Assembly (NCBI GenBank): GCA_002771315.1
Contig: PCSF01000074.1
Span: 1-7,755 of the forward strand
Direction: 5' to 3'
DNA from: Desulfobacterales bacterium CG23_combo_of_CG06-09_8_20_14_all_52_9
Lineage (GTDB): Bacteria; Desulfobacterota; Desulfobacteria; Desulfobacterales; UBA2156
DNA length: 7,755 bases
The position numbers and the translations under genes were made by a program. Below the pieces are notes generated by a model. It was not told the DNA's origin. It did no database searches and was given only the letters and a program-made list of their open reading frames with translations. This document shows, in pieces, positions 1-5,247 of the stretch; the stretch's first letter is position 1, and every line of letters starts with the position of its first letter.

Positions 1-11
1 CATTCATGAGG

Positions 12-89
12 CCCATTATGGGTAACAATTCCTGTTTCGATCATTTTCTATGATCGGTTTAAACCGTTTTGCAATTGGCTCATATGAGC
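12..89. repeat. Cluster of four short inverted repeats
   Basis: Four dyads lie within 80 bases. CCCAT-T-ATGGG is at 12-22. CGATCAT and ATGATCG are at 38-44 and 50-56, with a 5-base loop. CGGTTTAAACCG, a perfect 12-base palindrome, is at 55-66. GCTCATATGAGC, also a perfect 12-base palindrome, is at 78-89. None is followed by a T-run, so they do not look like terminators. They could be binding sites for dimeric regulators or the edge of an element that continues left of the window. The dyads are seen directly; any function is speculation. Confidence 0.4.
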
Positions 90-212
90 TTGAAATAAAA
101 TTCGATTGCCGTTTCCATGAATGCTCCTCACCCATCGGAATGGACTGGATCTGGGAATCTTCACCGTAAGGAATTCGGCTAAAATTTCAACAACATGCTG
201 ATAAAATTCCGG

Positions 213-241
213 TTGACAGCGCATTCACCTTCGGATAATTA
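213..241 (+). promoter_or_regulatory. Candidate sigma-70 type promoter
   Basis: A perfect TTGACA hexamer at 213-218 is followed by an AT-rich block. The candidate -10 is either GATAAT at 234-239 (5 of 6 to TATAAT, but only a 15-base spacer) or TAATTA at 236-241 (poorer match, ideal 17-base spacer). An inverted copy, TGTCAAC, at 257-263 pairs with GTTGACA at 212-218, so the same block could be a protein-binding dyad or hold opposed promoters. Transcription to the right would run into the regulator remnant that begins at 423. Confidence 0.3.
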
Positions 242-360
242 AAAATTTATAAGCCTTGTCAACTGCAGGTTCCCATATCTTGGGGCGCAGATGATGGAAA
301 AACACAATTCAGTCCTGCATGTAATTCGCCAACAAAAAAGCGACTCCTATCAGTTGATAC

Positions 361-389
361 TTGACAAAATAATTTCTATCGGATAGGCA
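361..389 (+). promoter_or_regulatory. Weak candidate promoter before the regulator remnant
   Basis: A perfect -35 hexamer TTGACA at 361-366 is followed 17 bases later only by ATAGGC, a poor -10. An overlapping TTGATA at 354-359 pairs at 17 bases with TATCGG at 377-382, also poor. The position, about 35-60 bases before the start codon at 423, suits a promoter for the TetR-type gene, but the -10 elements are weak. It may have decayed along with the gene. Confidence 0.2.
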
Positions 390-422
390 ACTATAAAAAA
401 ACTAAATCGAATTCATAATTTT

Positions 423-674
423 ATGGGAATACAGCAACGCAGGGAGCGGGAAAGGGAGCGGCGACGCCGGTAGATCATCATGGTGACCAAGCGGGTCTTT
501 TTTAACAAGGAATTCGACCGGTCACTGTTTTCGGGAATAGTCCTCTGGGAGGAGGGTAAGCGAATTTTCGATGCGTACAAAGATTTTCTCAAGGAAAAAT
601 TGGCCATGGTTTTTGCTATGTTCTTGTGCGGAATCCGTCGCGCCGGTCGGGAGCTTGCAGAAATCGCCGGATAG
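423..674 (+). pseudogene. Decayed TetR/AcrR-family transcriptional regulator
   Basis: The frame opening at ATG 423 reads MGIQQRRERERERRRR and then meets an amber codon at 471-473. It continues in the same frame as IIMVTKRVFFNKEFDRS. This is the usual start of TetR-family repressors: a charged Arg/Glu-rich leader, then an 'II-AA-..FF-.KGF' first helix. TAG probably replaces a CAG or GAG codon. The rest of the helix-turn-helix (the normal 'SKGTLYLYFKSKEELY' region) is missing. The frame passes directly to EEGKRIFDAYKDFLKEKL, which resembles the start of a TetR ligand-binding domain, and ends at 672-674. A normal member is about 200 residues; this remnant is about a third of that. DNA at 675-780 may hold further scraps of the C-terminal domain in other frames, but I cannot align it. 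Position before acs and the transporter suggests it once controlled them. The family call rests on the N-terminal pattern alone. Confidence 0.55.
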
Positions 675-786
675 CCGGATCGGGAAAACCCGATGCGAAG
701 CGATGGGCGCACAAGCGATCTACGGGCGAGCTTTAAGGCAGATCCATCGAGCTAAGCCGTCTTTTTCCATGTAACCCTTCGGGGGC

Positions 787-798
787 GTTGCTAGCAAC
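787..798. promoter_or_regulatory. 12-base perfect palindrome before the acs remnant
   Basis: GTTGCTAGCAAC is a perfect palindrome ending just upstream of the AAGGAGGAG ribosome binding site of the acs remnant. Its place between the regulator remnant and the acs start would suit an operator for a dimeric repressor, perhaps the TetR-type protein once encoded just upstream. This is inferred from symmetry and position only. Confidence 0.3.
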
Positions 799-817
799 AA
801 TCTTTAAGGAGGAGAAA

Positions 818-1146
818 ATGGCCGAGAAAGAAATCTTCGAGACTTCGGAAGCTGAAATTGCCGTTCAGTTGAGGGCAAGGAGCCCGACCTGTATGTGGCT
901 CTCAAGACGGAATTCCATCCGAGCGTGGAGCTGGAAAAGCGCATGTGCTAGGCCCTGTCCGTCGAAATCGGGCCGATCGCCAAGCCGTGCAAGGTCCTGA
1001 TCGTGCCCGGTATGACCAAGACCCGCTCAGGCGAGATCATGCGTCGCGTGCTCGGATCGCTCTCCAACAAGACCGACGTGGGTAACGTGATGACCCTGAC
1101 CAACCCCGAGATCATGGAAGCAATCAAGAAGATGGTGAAAGATTGA
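818..1146 (+). pseudogene. acs: acs remnant: acetyl-CoA synthetase with large internal deletion
   Basis: AMP-forming acetyl-CoA synthetase converts acetate, ATP and CoA to acetyl-CoA; the intact enzyme is about 650 residues. Here a strong ribosome binding site (AAGGAGGAG, about 806-814) precedes an ATG and an Acs-like N terminus, MAEKEIFETSEAEI. After about 16 codons (near 862-871) the reading moves to another frame. From EGKEPDLYVALK it follows the C-terminal domain: SVELEKRMC, an amber codon at 949-951 (probably a former CAG), VEIGPIAKPCKVLIVPG, KTRSGEIMRRVLG, then TNPEIMEAIKKMVKD and a stop at 1144-1146. More than 500 central residues, including the adenylate-forming core, are gone. The A10 motif, normally PKTRSGKIMRR, has Glu (GAG, 1033-1035) instead of the catalytic, acetylation-target lysine (Lys609 in Salmonella Acs). 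Enzyme activity is impossible. The downstream transporter gene remains intact. The C-terminal assignment is strong; the N-terminal match is weaker. Confidence 0.8.
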
Positions 1147-1177
1147 AGGTGAACCGGATGATTTCTAAATGTTCTTT

Positions 1178-1212
1178 GCCGGGGCTGCCTGTTGAGGAGG
1201 GCGAGCCCCGGC
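1178..1212. repeat. GC-rich hairpin between acs remnant and transporter
   Basis: GCCGGGGCT at 1178-1186 pairs perfectly with AGCCCCGGC at 1204-1212 (9 bp, 17-base loop), giving a strong stem. A run of eight A residues follows rather than T residues, and no T-run lies on the other side in - strand orientation, so it does not meet the rule for an intrinsic terminator in either direction. It could be an mRNA processing or stabilising structure separating acs from the transporter transcript. Function is unknown. Confidence 0.45.
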
Positions 1213-1362
1213 GATCAAAAAAAAGCCTGCGGAATTATCGGGGTGGCCAATTGAAGAGGGATTGCCAAAGGAAATGCCAGAAAATGTGCCGTCCTTGGTC
1301 GGCTGAAACGGCCTTCACAGAACAAAAAGAGTTTCTGACAATTAAAAAGGAGAAATGAAATT

Positions 1363-2667
1363 ATGGCACAGCAACTCGAAAAAGAACCAACGCAAGCGTG
1401 GATCACCACATTTGCAGGCACGGCCATCAACCTCTGCCTAGGCATTCTCTATGCCTGGAGCATGTGGAGCAAAGAATTGATCAGTGTTGAGAAGGCGGGT
1501 CAAGTCATGGAAGGTATGAATGCCGGCTGGACCTATTTGACCAACGCCCAGGCGGCGACACCGTTTTCCCTCTGTGTTATCGTTTTCGCACTTTTCATGA
1601 TACCCGGCGGCCGAATTCAGGACCGCCTCGGCCCGAAGTTCGGCGCCACCGTGGGTGGGCTTTGCCTGGCGGTCGGGTGTATCCTGGCGGGCGTCATGAA
1701 GAGCTATGCCGGTTTGATCATCGGTTTTGGGATTCTCGGCGGTATCGGGATGGGAATCGGTTATGCCGCACCGACACCCGCAGCCCTGAAGTGGTTCGGG
1801 CCGCACCGAAGAGGATTGATCGCCGGTCTCGTGGTGGGCGGGTACGGCGGAGCGGCCCTTTATATCGGCCCGCTTGCCAAGTACTTGATCTCCCATTTTG
1901 GACTTTCGGGAAGTTTCATTTATTTGGGGATCTTTTTTGCGATCGTTGTCGTCATCGCAGGGCAATTGCTGAAGGTCCCCCCGGCCGGTTACGTTCCGCC
2001 GGCTGCCAAGGTGGCGCAAACCGCTGCCCAGGCCGCCGCTTCTACGAAACATAATTGGGTCGCCGGCGACATGGTCAAGACATGGCAGTTTTATGCGCTA
2101 GTCTTCATGTTCATACTCACCACCCAGTCCGGATTGCTGATCATTGCAAATGCCGCCGGGCTGTTGGCCTCGTCCGCCAAGAAAATTCCCTTTTTCATTG
2201 AAAATGCGTGGCTGTTGGTTTCTTTCGGAGGGCTCATAAACGCTCTCGGACGGGTCGGCACCGGTATGTATTCGGACAAGATCGGACGCGTGAACGCCTA
2301 TATGCTTAACTGCGGCGTCTCGGCGCTTTGTCTGTTTTTTATTCCTGCCATCGTCGCCGGCCAGAATGTGTTCTTGCTTTTTGTGTTAGTGGGTGTCGGC
2401 TACTGGCAGTACGGCGGTGGTCTGGCGTTGATGCCGGCTTTCACCGGCGATTATTACGGCCCCAAAAACCTCGGCTTTAACTACGGTCTCGTATTCCTCG
2501 GTTGGGGTCTCGGCTTCTTCATGGCCCGCATCGGTGGATGGATCAAGGATGTGACCGGCAGCCTTAACTATGCATTCTATATTTCAGCCTGTCTGTTGGT
2601 CGTAGCCGTTATTTTAGCCAAAATAAACAAGCGACCGTTGCATACCGAATTCGTCAAAACCCAATAG
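1363..2667 (+). CDS. OFA-family MFS transporter (monocarboxylate/oxalate-formate type)
   Basis: A 434-residue inner-membrane carrier with about twelve hydrophobic segments. It belongs to the oxalate:formate antiporter branch of the major facilitator superfamily. Visible family marks are LGILYAWSMW (27-36), the loop 2-3 motif GGRIQDRLGPK (82-92), GIGYAAPTPAALKWFGP (131-147) followed by an RRG and a Gly-rich helix, a second-half SDKIGR loop (304-309), and the late block YGGGLALMPAF...YYGPKNLGFNYG (350-375). An Ala-rich hydrophilic linker (about 205-240) joins the two six-helix halves. The start at 1363 follows AAGGAG at 1347-1352 with a 10-base gap. An earlier ATG at 1355 is out of frame. Location behind an acetyl-CoA synthetase remnant suggests uptake or export of acetate, or a related small monocarboxylate. 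Substrate cannot be read from sequence; OFA members also carry formate, oxalate, lactate or pyruvate. The gene is full length with no disruption, unlike its neighbours. Confidence 0.88.
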   Translation: MAQQLEKEPTQAWITTFAGTAINLCLGILYAWSMWSKELISVEKAGQVMEGMNAGWTYLTNAQAATPFSLCVIVFALFMIPGGRIQDRLGPKFGATVGGLCLAVGCILAGVMKSYAGLIIGFGILGGIGMGIGYAAPTPAALKWFGPHRRGLIAGLVVGGYGGAALYIGPLAKYLISHFGLSGSFIYLGIFFAIVVVIAGQLLKVPPAGYVPPAAKVAQTAAQAAASTKHNWVAGDMVKTWQFYALVFMFILTTQSGLLIIANAAGLLASSAKKIPFFIENAWLLVSFGGLINALGRVGTGMYSDKIGRVNAYMLNCGVSALCLFFIPAIVAGQNVFLLFVLVGVGYWQYGGGLALMPAFTGDYYGPKNLGFNYGLVFLGWGLGFFMARIGGWIKDVTGSLNYAFYISACLLVVAVILAKINKRPLHTEFVKTQ

Positions 2668-2711
2668 CGGTCTGCTTTTCAGTCAAGCAAGACGATCAAA
2701 GCACTTCCCGC

Positions 2712-2747
2712 GAAAGCCGTCGACGCTATAAAGTGTCGGCGGCTTTC
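2712..2747 (+). terminator. Likely transcription terminator of the transporter gene
   Basis: Starting 45 bases after the transporter stop codon, bases 2712-2724 pair with 2735-2747 in a 13-bp stem with one G-U wobble (2720/2739) and a 10-base loop. The 3' arm ends in CTTTC and is followed by ATTATG, so the T-tract is short. Stem strength and placement support termination. The weak tail means it may be inefficient or Rho-assisted. Confidence 0.6.
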
Positions 2748-2879
2748 ATTATGCATAGCTTTCTGGGGCATTTTCTCGGCATGATAGGCAGGCAGAAACT
2801 ATCCCGGGCTTGCCGGAATTTTTGCCGCAGGGCCCGTTTTCGGCCTAAAATTGTCGTATCGAATTCGGTTGTGATCTAA

Positions 2880-3254
2880 CAGAACCAAAAGCGCGCCGAC
2901 GCCCATCTGTTTATATCGGTGCCGGCTTACCACATCCTGTATATGATCGAATATAAGTTGCGGTTTTGAGGCGATCATCGCTCGTGGGCAACCATCCGCA
3001 AGATCATGTCGCCCCATCGGCGGCTGACCATCGAATGCAATGTCAAAGAGCAGAGCCGGGTCATTCGCGGCCAATTACGGTTGTGCCGCAAGCCTTCACC
3101 TCTTTCCCGCATGCAGGACACGAAAAAATGCTTTCCCTGGGAAATCGACAAATACCTTGATGTCTGCCCTGCCTTCATTAAACTCTATTATTGTAATCTC
3201 CCATGGCGATTCCAGTTCCAGCGCTTTGGTAAACAGTGACTCTAAACCTTCCAT
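2880..3254 (-). pseudogene. Decayed ISL3-family transposase fragment
   Basis: On the - strand an ATG at 3254-3252 has a GAGG ribosome-binding sequence 8 bases upstream. It begins MEGLESLFTKALELESPWEI, then ADIKVFVDFPGKAFFR, the characteristic N terminus of ISL3-family transposases. A one-base loss after that diverts the frame to a stop at 3096-3098. The adjoining frame resumes with the zinc-ribbon CPACGKEVKACG and stops at 3061-3063. The usual 'TWRHL..' strand block is missing. A WPR-(x)-PGSALLF match to the family's 'WARPGSGFTLLFE' follows across further frame breaks. After it only faint similarity remains (FDHIQDVV..., GVGA) down to about 2880. The intact protein is about 400 residues; the DDE catalytic core is absent. 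I cannot place terminal inverted repeats. The element is old and immobile. The N-terminal family call is good; the lower boundary is approximate. Confidence 0.65.
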
Positions 3255-3521
3255 CTGCAGAACCTCATCTTTTTTTGCTTTTAGCCTTCCTTACCCACTC
3301 AGTTTGAGAAAGCGCCTTTCATTTTTTAAAAGCTCCGGCGACCCGATGCGAAGGAGTCTGCCCGAGAAAGGCAAAAACAGGCCTGCGGACGCATGTTCGT
3401 TGTTGACAACCACAGAAGTGGGTGCTATCGGCCTGACCGTGGTCGGGGGCGAAGCAGCATTTCTATATTATTTAGGCAAGCGGGCAGCCGGACCACAATC
3501 AAACCCTTAGGAAACTGCTGA
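3255..3521. other. Unassigned spacer with possible insertion-sequence edge
   Basis: I recognise no gene. The + strand frame open through this stretch (3040-3510) overlaps the antisense of the transposase remnant, has low-complexity Ser-rich content and resembles no family. A short hairpin, GAAAG-CGC-CTTTC at 3308-3320, is followed by ATTTTTT and could be a weak + strand terminator. TTGACA at 3403-3408 lies 17 bases from TATCGG at 3426-3431 with an upstream TG, a poor promoter candidate. The left end of the ISL3 element should lie in this stretch, but I cannot identify its terminal repeat. Confidence 0.4.
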
Positions 3522-3793
3522 CCCCCAAAAGCGGGTTGCTATGACTTGGTGAAGGATTTCCAGCCGGGATCGAAAAAAAAGTTCATACACGGCCGGCCAA
3601 GATCGCGGGGCCGGAGAGTGGCATATTTATGCACCGGTCATCGTGAAATATTTCTTGACCATCGTCCCTATACCCAGTATATGGCAACCTTTACGAAATG
3701 GGTTTTTGTTGCTGGTAGGAAAGTGTAGCCGAAGAAGCGCGGGATGAAGGTCGATATAACTGGGAAGAGCTCGAAATCGGATTGAGGGAATGA
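3522..3793 (+). pseudogene. Frameshifted coding remnant of unknown family before nuoA
   Basis: A frame open from 3522 reads, without an evident start, through YLCTGHREIFLDHRPYTQYM and TFTKWVFVAGRKV, then stops at 3726-3728. Dropping the repeated GT at 3723-3726 (GTGTAG to GTAG) continues the protein smoothly as AEEARDEG and RYNWEELEIGLRE, to a TGA at 3791-3793 that overlaps the nuoA start codon as ATGA. The joined peptide is about 90 residues, has ordinary protein-like composition, and has charged, possibly coiled, C-terminal character. ATGA overlaps are typical of translationally coupled genes, so this may be the 3' end of a former first gene of the operon, or an intact small gene with a sequencing error. 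I do not recognise the family. Upstream coding sequence could not be followed past 3522. Confidence 0.4.
3655..3683 (+). promoter_or_regulatory. Candidate promoter of the nuo operon
   Basis: TTGACC at 3655-3660 (5 of 6 to the -35 consensus) is separated by an ideal 17 bases from TATATG at 3678-3683 (4 of 6 to TATAAT). Initiation near 3690 would give a leader of about 100 bases before nuoA. The interrupted dyad TATAC-CCA-GTATA at 3669-3681 overlaps the -10 and could be an operator. The site lies inside the frameshifted remnant, consistent with that remnant no longer being a functioning gene. Supported by hexamers and spacing only. Confidence 0.4.
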
Positions 3794-4143
3794 GCGAATA
3801 TATACCTGTCTTGATCATGTTGTTCCTGGCGGCGGCAACGGCTGCGGGCATGATTGTCGCCACCTCCTTGATCGGTCCCAAAAAGTATTTCGCGGAAAAA
3901 ATGGAGCCGTTCGAGTGCGGTGAAAGTCAGATCGTTTCTTCGAAGCAGCGGTTTTCCGTAAAATTCTATCTTGTGGCGCTCTTTTTTGTCATCTTCGATA
4001 TTGAAGCTGTTTTTATTTATCCATGGGCGGTGTTGTTTAAGGACCTCGGTTGGTTCGGCTTCGTCGAGATGATGATTTTCATCGCCGTCCTGACGATCGG
4101 CTTGGTTTACGTGTGGAGAAGGGGGGCGCTGGAATGGGAGTAA
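3790..4143 (+). CDS. nuoA: NADH:quinone oxidoreductase subunit A (complex I membrane subunit)
   Basis: NuoA is a small membrane subunit at the junction of the peripheral and membrane arms of complex I, next to NuoH and the quinone cavity. The protein is 117 residues, normal for the family. Three hydrophobic segments lie at about 5-27, 58-80 and 89-111. The loop carries the family motif PFECGE (40-45), and RFSVKFYL...IFDIEAVF (54-75) contains the conserved acidic pair Asp70 and Glu72 within the second membrane helix. The start at 3790 gives the usual NuoA N terminus. The only purine-rich sequence, GAGGGA at 3784-3789, touches the ATG, too close for a standard ribosome binding site. Initiation may therefore rely on coupling to the upstream frame ending in the ATGA overlap. 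The last 10 bases overlap nuoB. Confidence 0.95.
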   Translation: MSEYIPVLIMLFLAAATAAGMIVATSLIGPKKYFAEKMEPFECGESQIVSSKQRFSVKFYLVALFFVIFDIEAVFIYPWAVLFKDLGWFGFVEMMIFIAVLTIGLVYVWRRGALEWE

Positions 4144-4718
4144 CATTTGGCAAAGAAAGTGCCTCTCGGAGGATCGTCCCAGGCGGCACGGTTTCAGATG
4201 GGCCGGAGCGGCTTTTGGATGGCAGTGCGATCCTGACCAGGCTGCAGGCGGCTGTCAACTGGGGAAGGAAGTATTCCTTCTTCCTCTATCCTTTCGTTAC
4301 TGCGTGTTGCGGCATGGAATTCATGTCGGTGGCCGGTCCGAAGTACGATCTGGACCGCTTTGGCGCCGCCTTACCCAGGTTCTCACCGCGCCAGGCCGAC
4401 CTTCTGATGGTTGTGGGCACCATCAGCCACAAGCAGGCTCCCATTTTGGTCAAGGTCTACAACCAGATGACCGAGCCCAAATGGGTGTTCGCGTTCGGGG
4501 TGTGTGCGGTATCGGGTGGGTTTTATAACAACTATTCGGTGGTGCAGGGAATCGACACCCTGATCCCGGTGGATGTGTACGTGCCCGGGTGTCCGCCGCG
4601 GCCTGAAATGGTGTTGGACGGCTTGCTGAAGCTGCAGGAGAAGGTCGCCAAGGAACGCTGGTCGGATTGGCCACGAGGGGCGGCGCCGGTGACTCCGATG
4701 TTGAAGAAACAGGAATGA
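4134..4718 (+). CDS. nuoB: NADH:quinone oxidoreductase subunit B (cluster N2 subunit)
   Basis: NuoB carries the terminal [4Fe-4S] cluster N2, which passes electrons to quinone. The protein is 194 residues. The four ligands are present: the tandem pair Cys58-Cys59 in TACCGMEFM, Cys124 in FGVCAVSGGFY and Cys153 in VPGCPPRPE. The 65- and 29-residue spacings match E. coli NuoB. Other conserved blocks are RFGAALPRFSPRQADLLMV (75-93), EPKWV and YSVVQGID. A hydrophilic N-terminal extension of about 35 residues precedes the core. I chose ATG 4134 because AAGGGGGG at 4119-4126 sits 7 bases upstream. The frame is open back to 4050, but that would mean a long overlap with nuoA. The gene overlaps nuoA by 10 bases, a sign of translational coupling. 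Confidence 0.96.
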   Translation: MGVTFGKESASRRIVPGGTVSDGPERLLDGSAILTRLQAAVNWGRKYSFFLYPFVTACCGMEFMSVAGPKYDLDRFGAALPRFSPRQADLLMVVGTISHKQAPILVKVYNQMTEPKWVFAFGVCAVSGGFYNNYSVVQGIDTLIPVDVYVPGCPPRPEMVLDGLLKLQEKVAKERWSDWPRGAAPVTPMLKKQE

Positions 4719-4739
4719 ACCCTTAGAAAGCCTTGGTTC

Positions 4740-5222
4740 ATGGAAACAAACGTAACTATCAAGAAATTGAGCAATCGGTTTCCCGGCGCGATCATCGAGA
4801 CCCATTCCCACCGTGGTGATGATACCGCGGTCGTGAAGAAGGAAAGCATCCTCGAGATATGCACGTTTCTGAGGGATGACGAAGCGCTTCTCTACAACTT
4901 CATGATGGACCTGACTGTGGTGGATTACTTGGGCCGAGAACCACGCTTCGAGGTCGTCTATCACCTTTTTTCTTTGAGGCACAACAGGCGAGTGAGGATC
5001 AAGGCTCGAGTGTCCGAGGCCGATGCCATAATCGATTCCATTGTTCCGGTATGGGTCGGCGCCAACTGGTTCGAGCGGGAAGCCTTCGACATGTATGGGA
5101 TAACCTTCAAGGGGCATCCGGAAATGAGGAGGATCCTCTTGTACGAAGGGTTTGAAGGCCATCCTTTGCGCAAGGACTATCCCATTAAAAAGAGGCAGCC
5201 CTTGATCGGGCCCATTAATTAA
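4740..5222 (+). CDS. nuoC: NADH:quinone oxidoreductase subunit C (30 kDa subunit)
   Basis: NuoC is a peripheral-arm scaffold subunit that binds NuoD and helps seat NuoB. It is a stand-alone protein of 160 residues here, not fused to NuoD as in E. coli. The diagnostic C-terminal blocks are VWVGANWFEREAFDMYGITF (104-123), then GHP...RRILLYEGFEGHPLRKDYP (to 148). The N-terminal half has the expected alpha/beta fold pattern with DLTVVDYLG (57-65), YHLFSL and RIKARV. The first ATG at 4740 gives the normal family length. It is preceded only by weak AGAAAG at 4726-4731, so initiation is probably coupled to nuoB, which ends 21 bases upstream. Confidence 0.95.
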   Translation: METNVTIKKLSNRFPGAIIETHSHRGDDTAVVKKESILEICTFLRDDEALLYNFMMDLTVVDYLGREPRFEVVYHLFSLRHNRRVRIKARVSEADAIIDSIVPVWVGANWFEREAFDMYGITFKGHPEMRRILLYEGFEGHPLRKDYPIKKRQPLIGPIN

Positions 5223-5247
5223 CACTCCAACGGGTTGTTGTCGAGAC

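Larger units (their letters stand above)
1..422. other. AT-rich non-coding leader region
   Basis: I recognise no gene on either strand here. The stretch is AT-rich compared with the rest of the window and contains four short dyads near its left edge and three TTGACA or TTGATA hexamers. The longest + strand reading frame with a plausible start is a 31-codon one at 291-386 beginning MMEKHNSV. It lacks a convincing ribosome binding site and I recognise no family in it. On the - strand only short frames occur. The region sits directly upstream of a decayed regulator gene, so it may be the former control region of the regulator/acs/transporter locus. That role is inferred from position only. Confidence 0.5.

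Noticed and set aside
291..386. 31-codon small frame starting MMEKHNSV
   Set aside because: The start context is poor (GGGGCG only), no family is recognised, and a frame of this length is expected by chance.
679..694. Small hairpin ATCGGG-AAAA-CCCGAT
   Set aside because: Only six base pairs, with no T-tail and inside decayed coding DNA; nothing supports a function.
1178..1212. Intrinsic terminator between acs remnant and transporter
   Set aside because: The stem is strong, but it is followed by A residues on the + strand and no T-run follows on the - strand, so the terminator call fails in both directions. It is listed as a hairpin only.
1438..2052. 204-codon open frame on the - strand
   Set aside because: It is wholly antisense to the OFA transporter and its composition is that of a mirrored coding frame, with no family resemblance.
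3040..3510. 156-codon + strand frame
   Set aside because: It starts within the antisense of the transposase remnant, is Ser-rich and low in complexity, and has no ribosome binding site or family similarity. The - strand reading explains its first part better.
3619..3633. Sigma-54-like sequence TGGCATATTTATGCA
   Set aside because: The GG and GC elements are one base too close for sigma-54 (-24/-12) spacing, which is strict.
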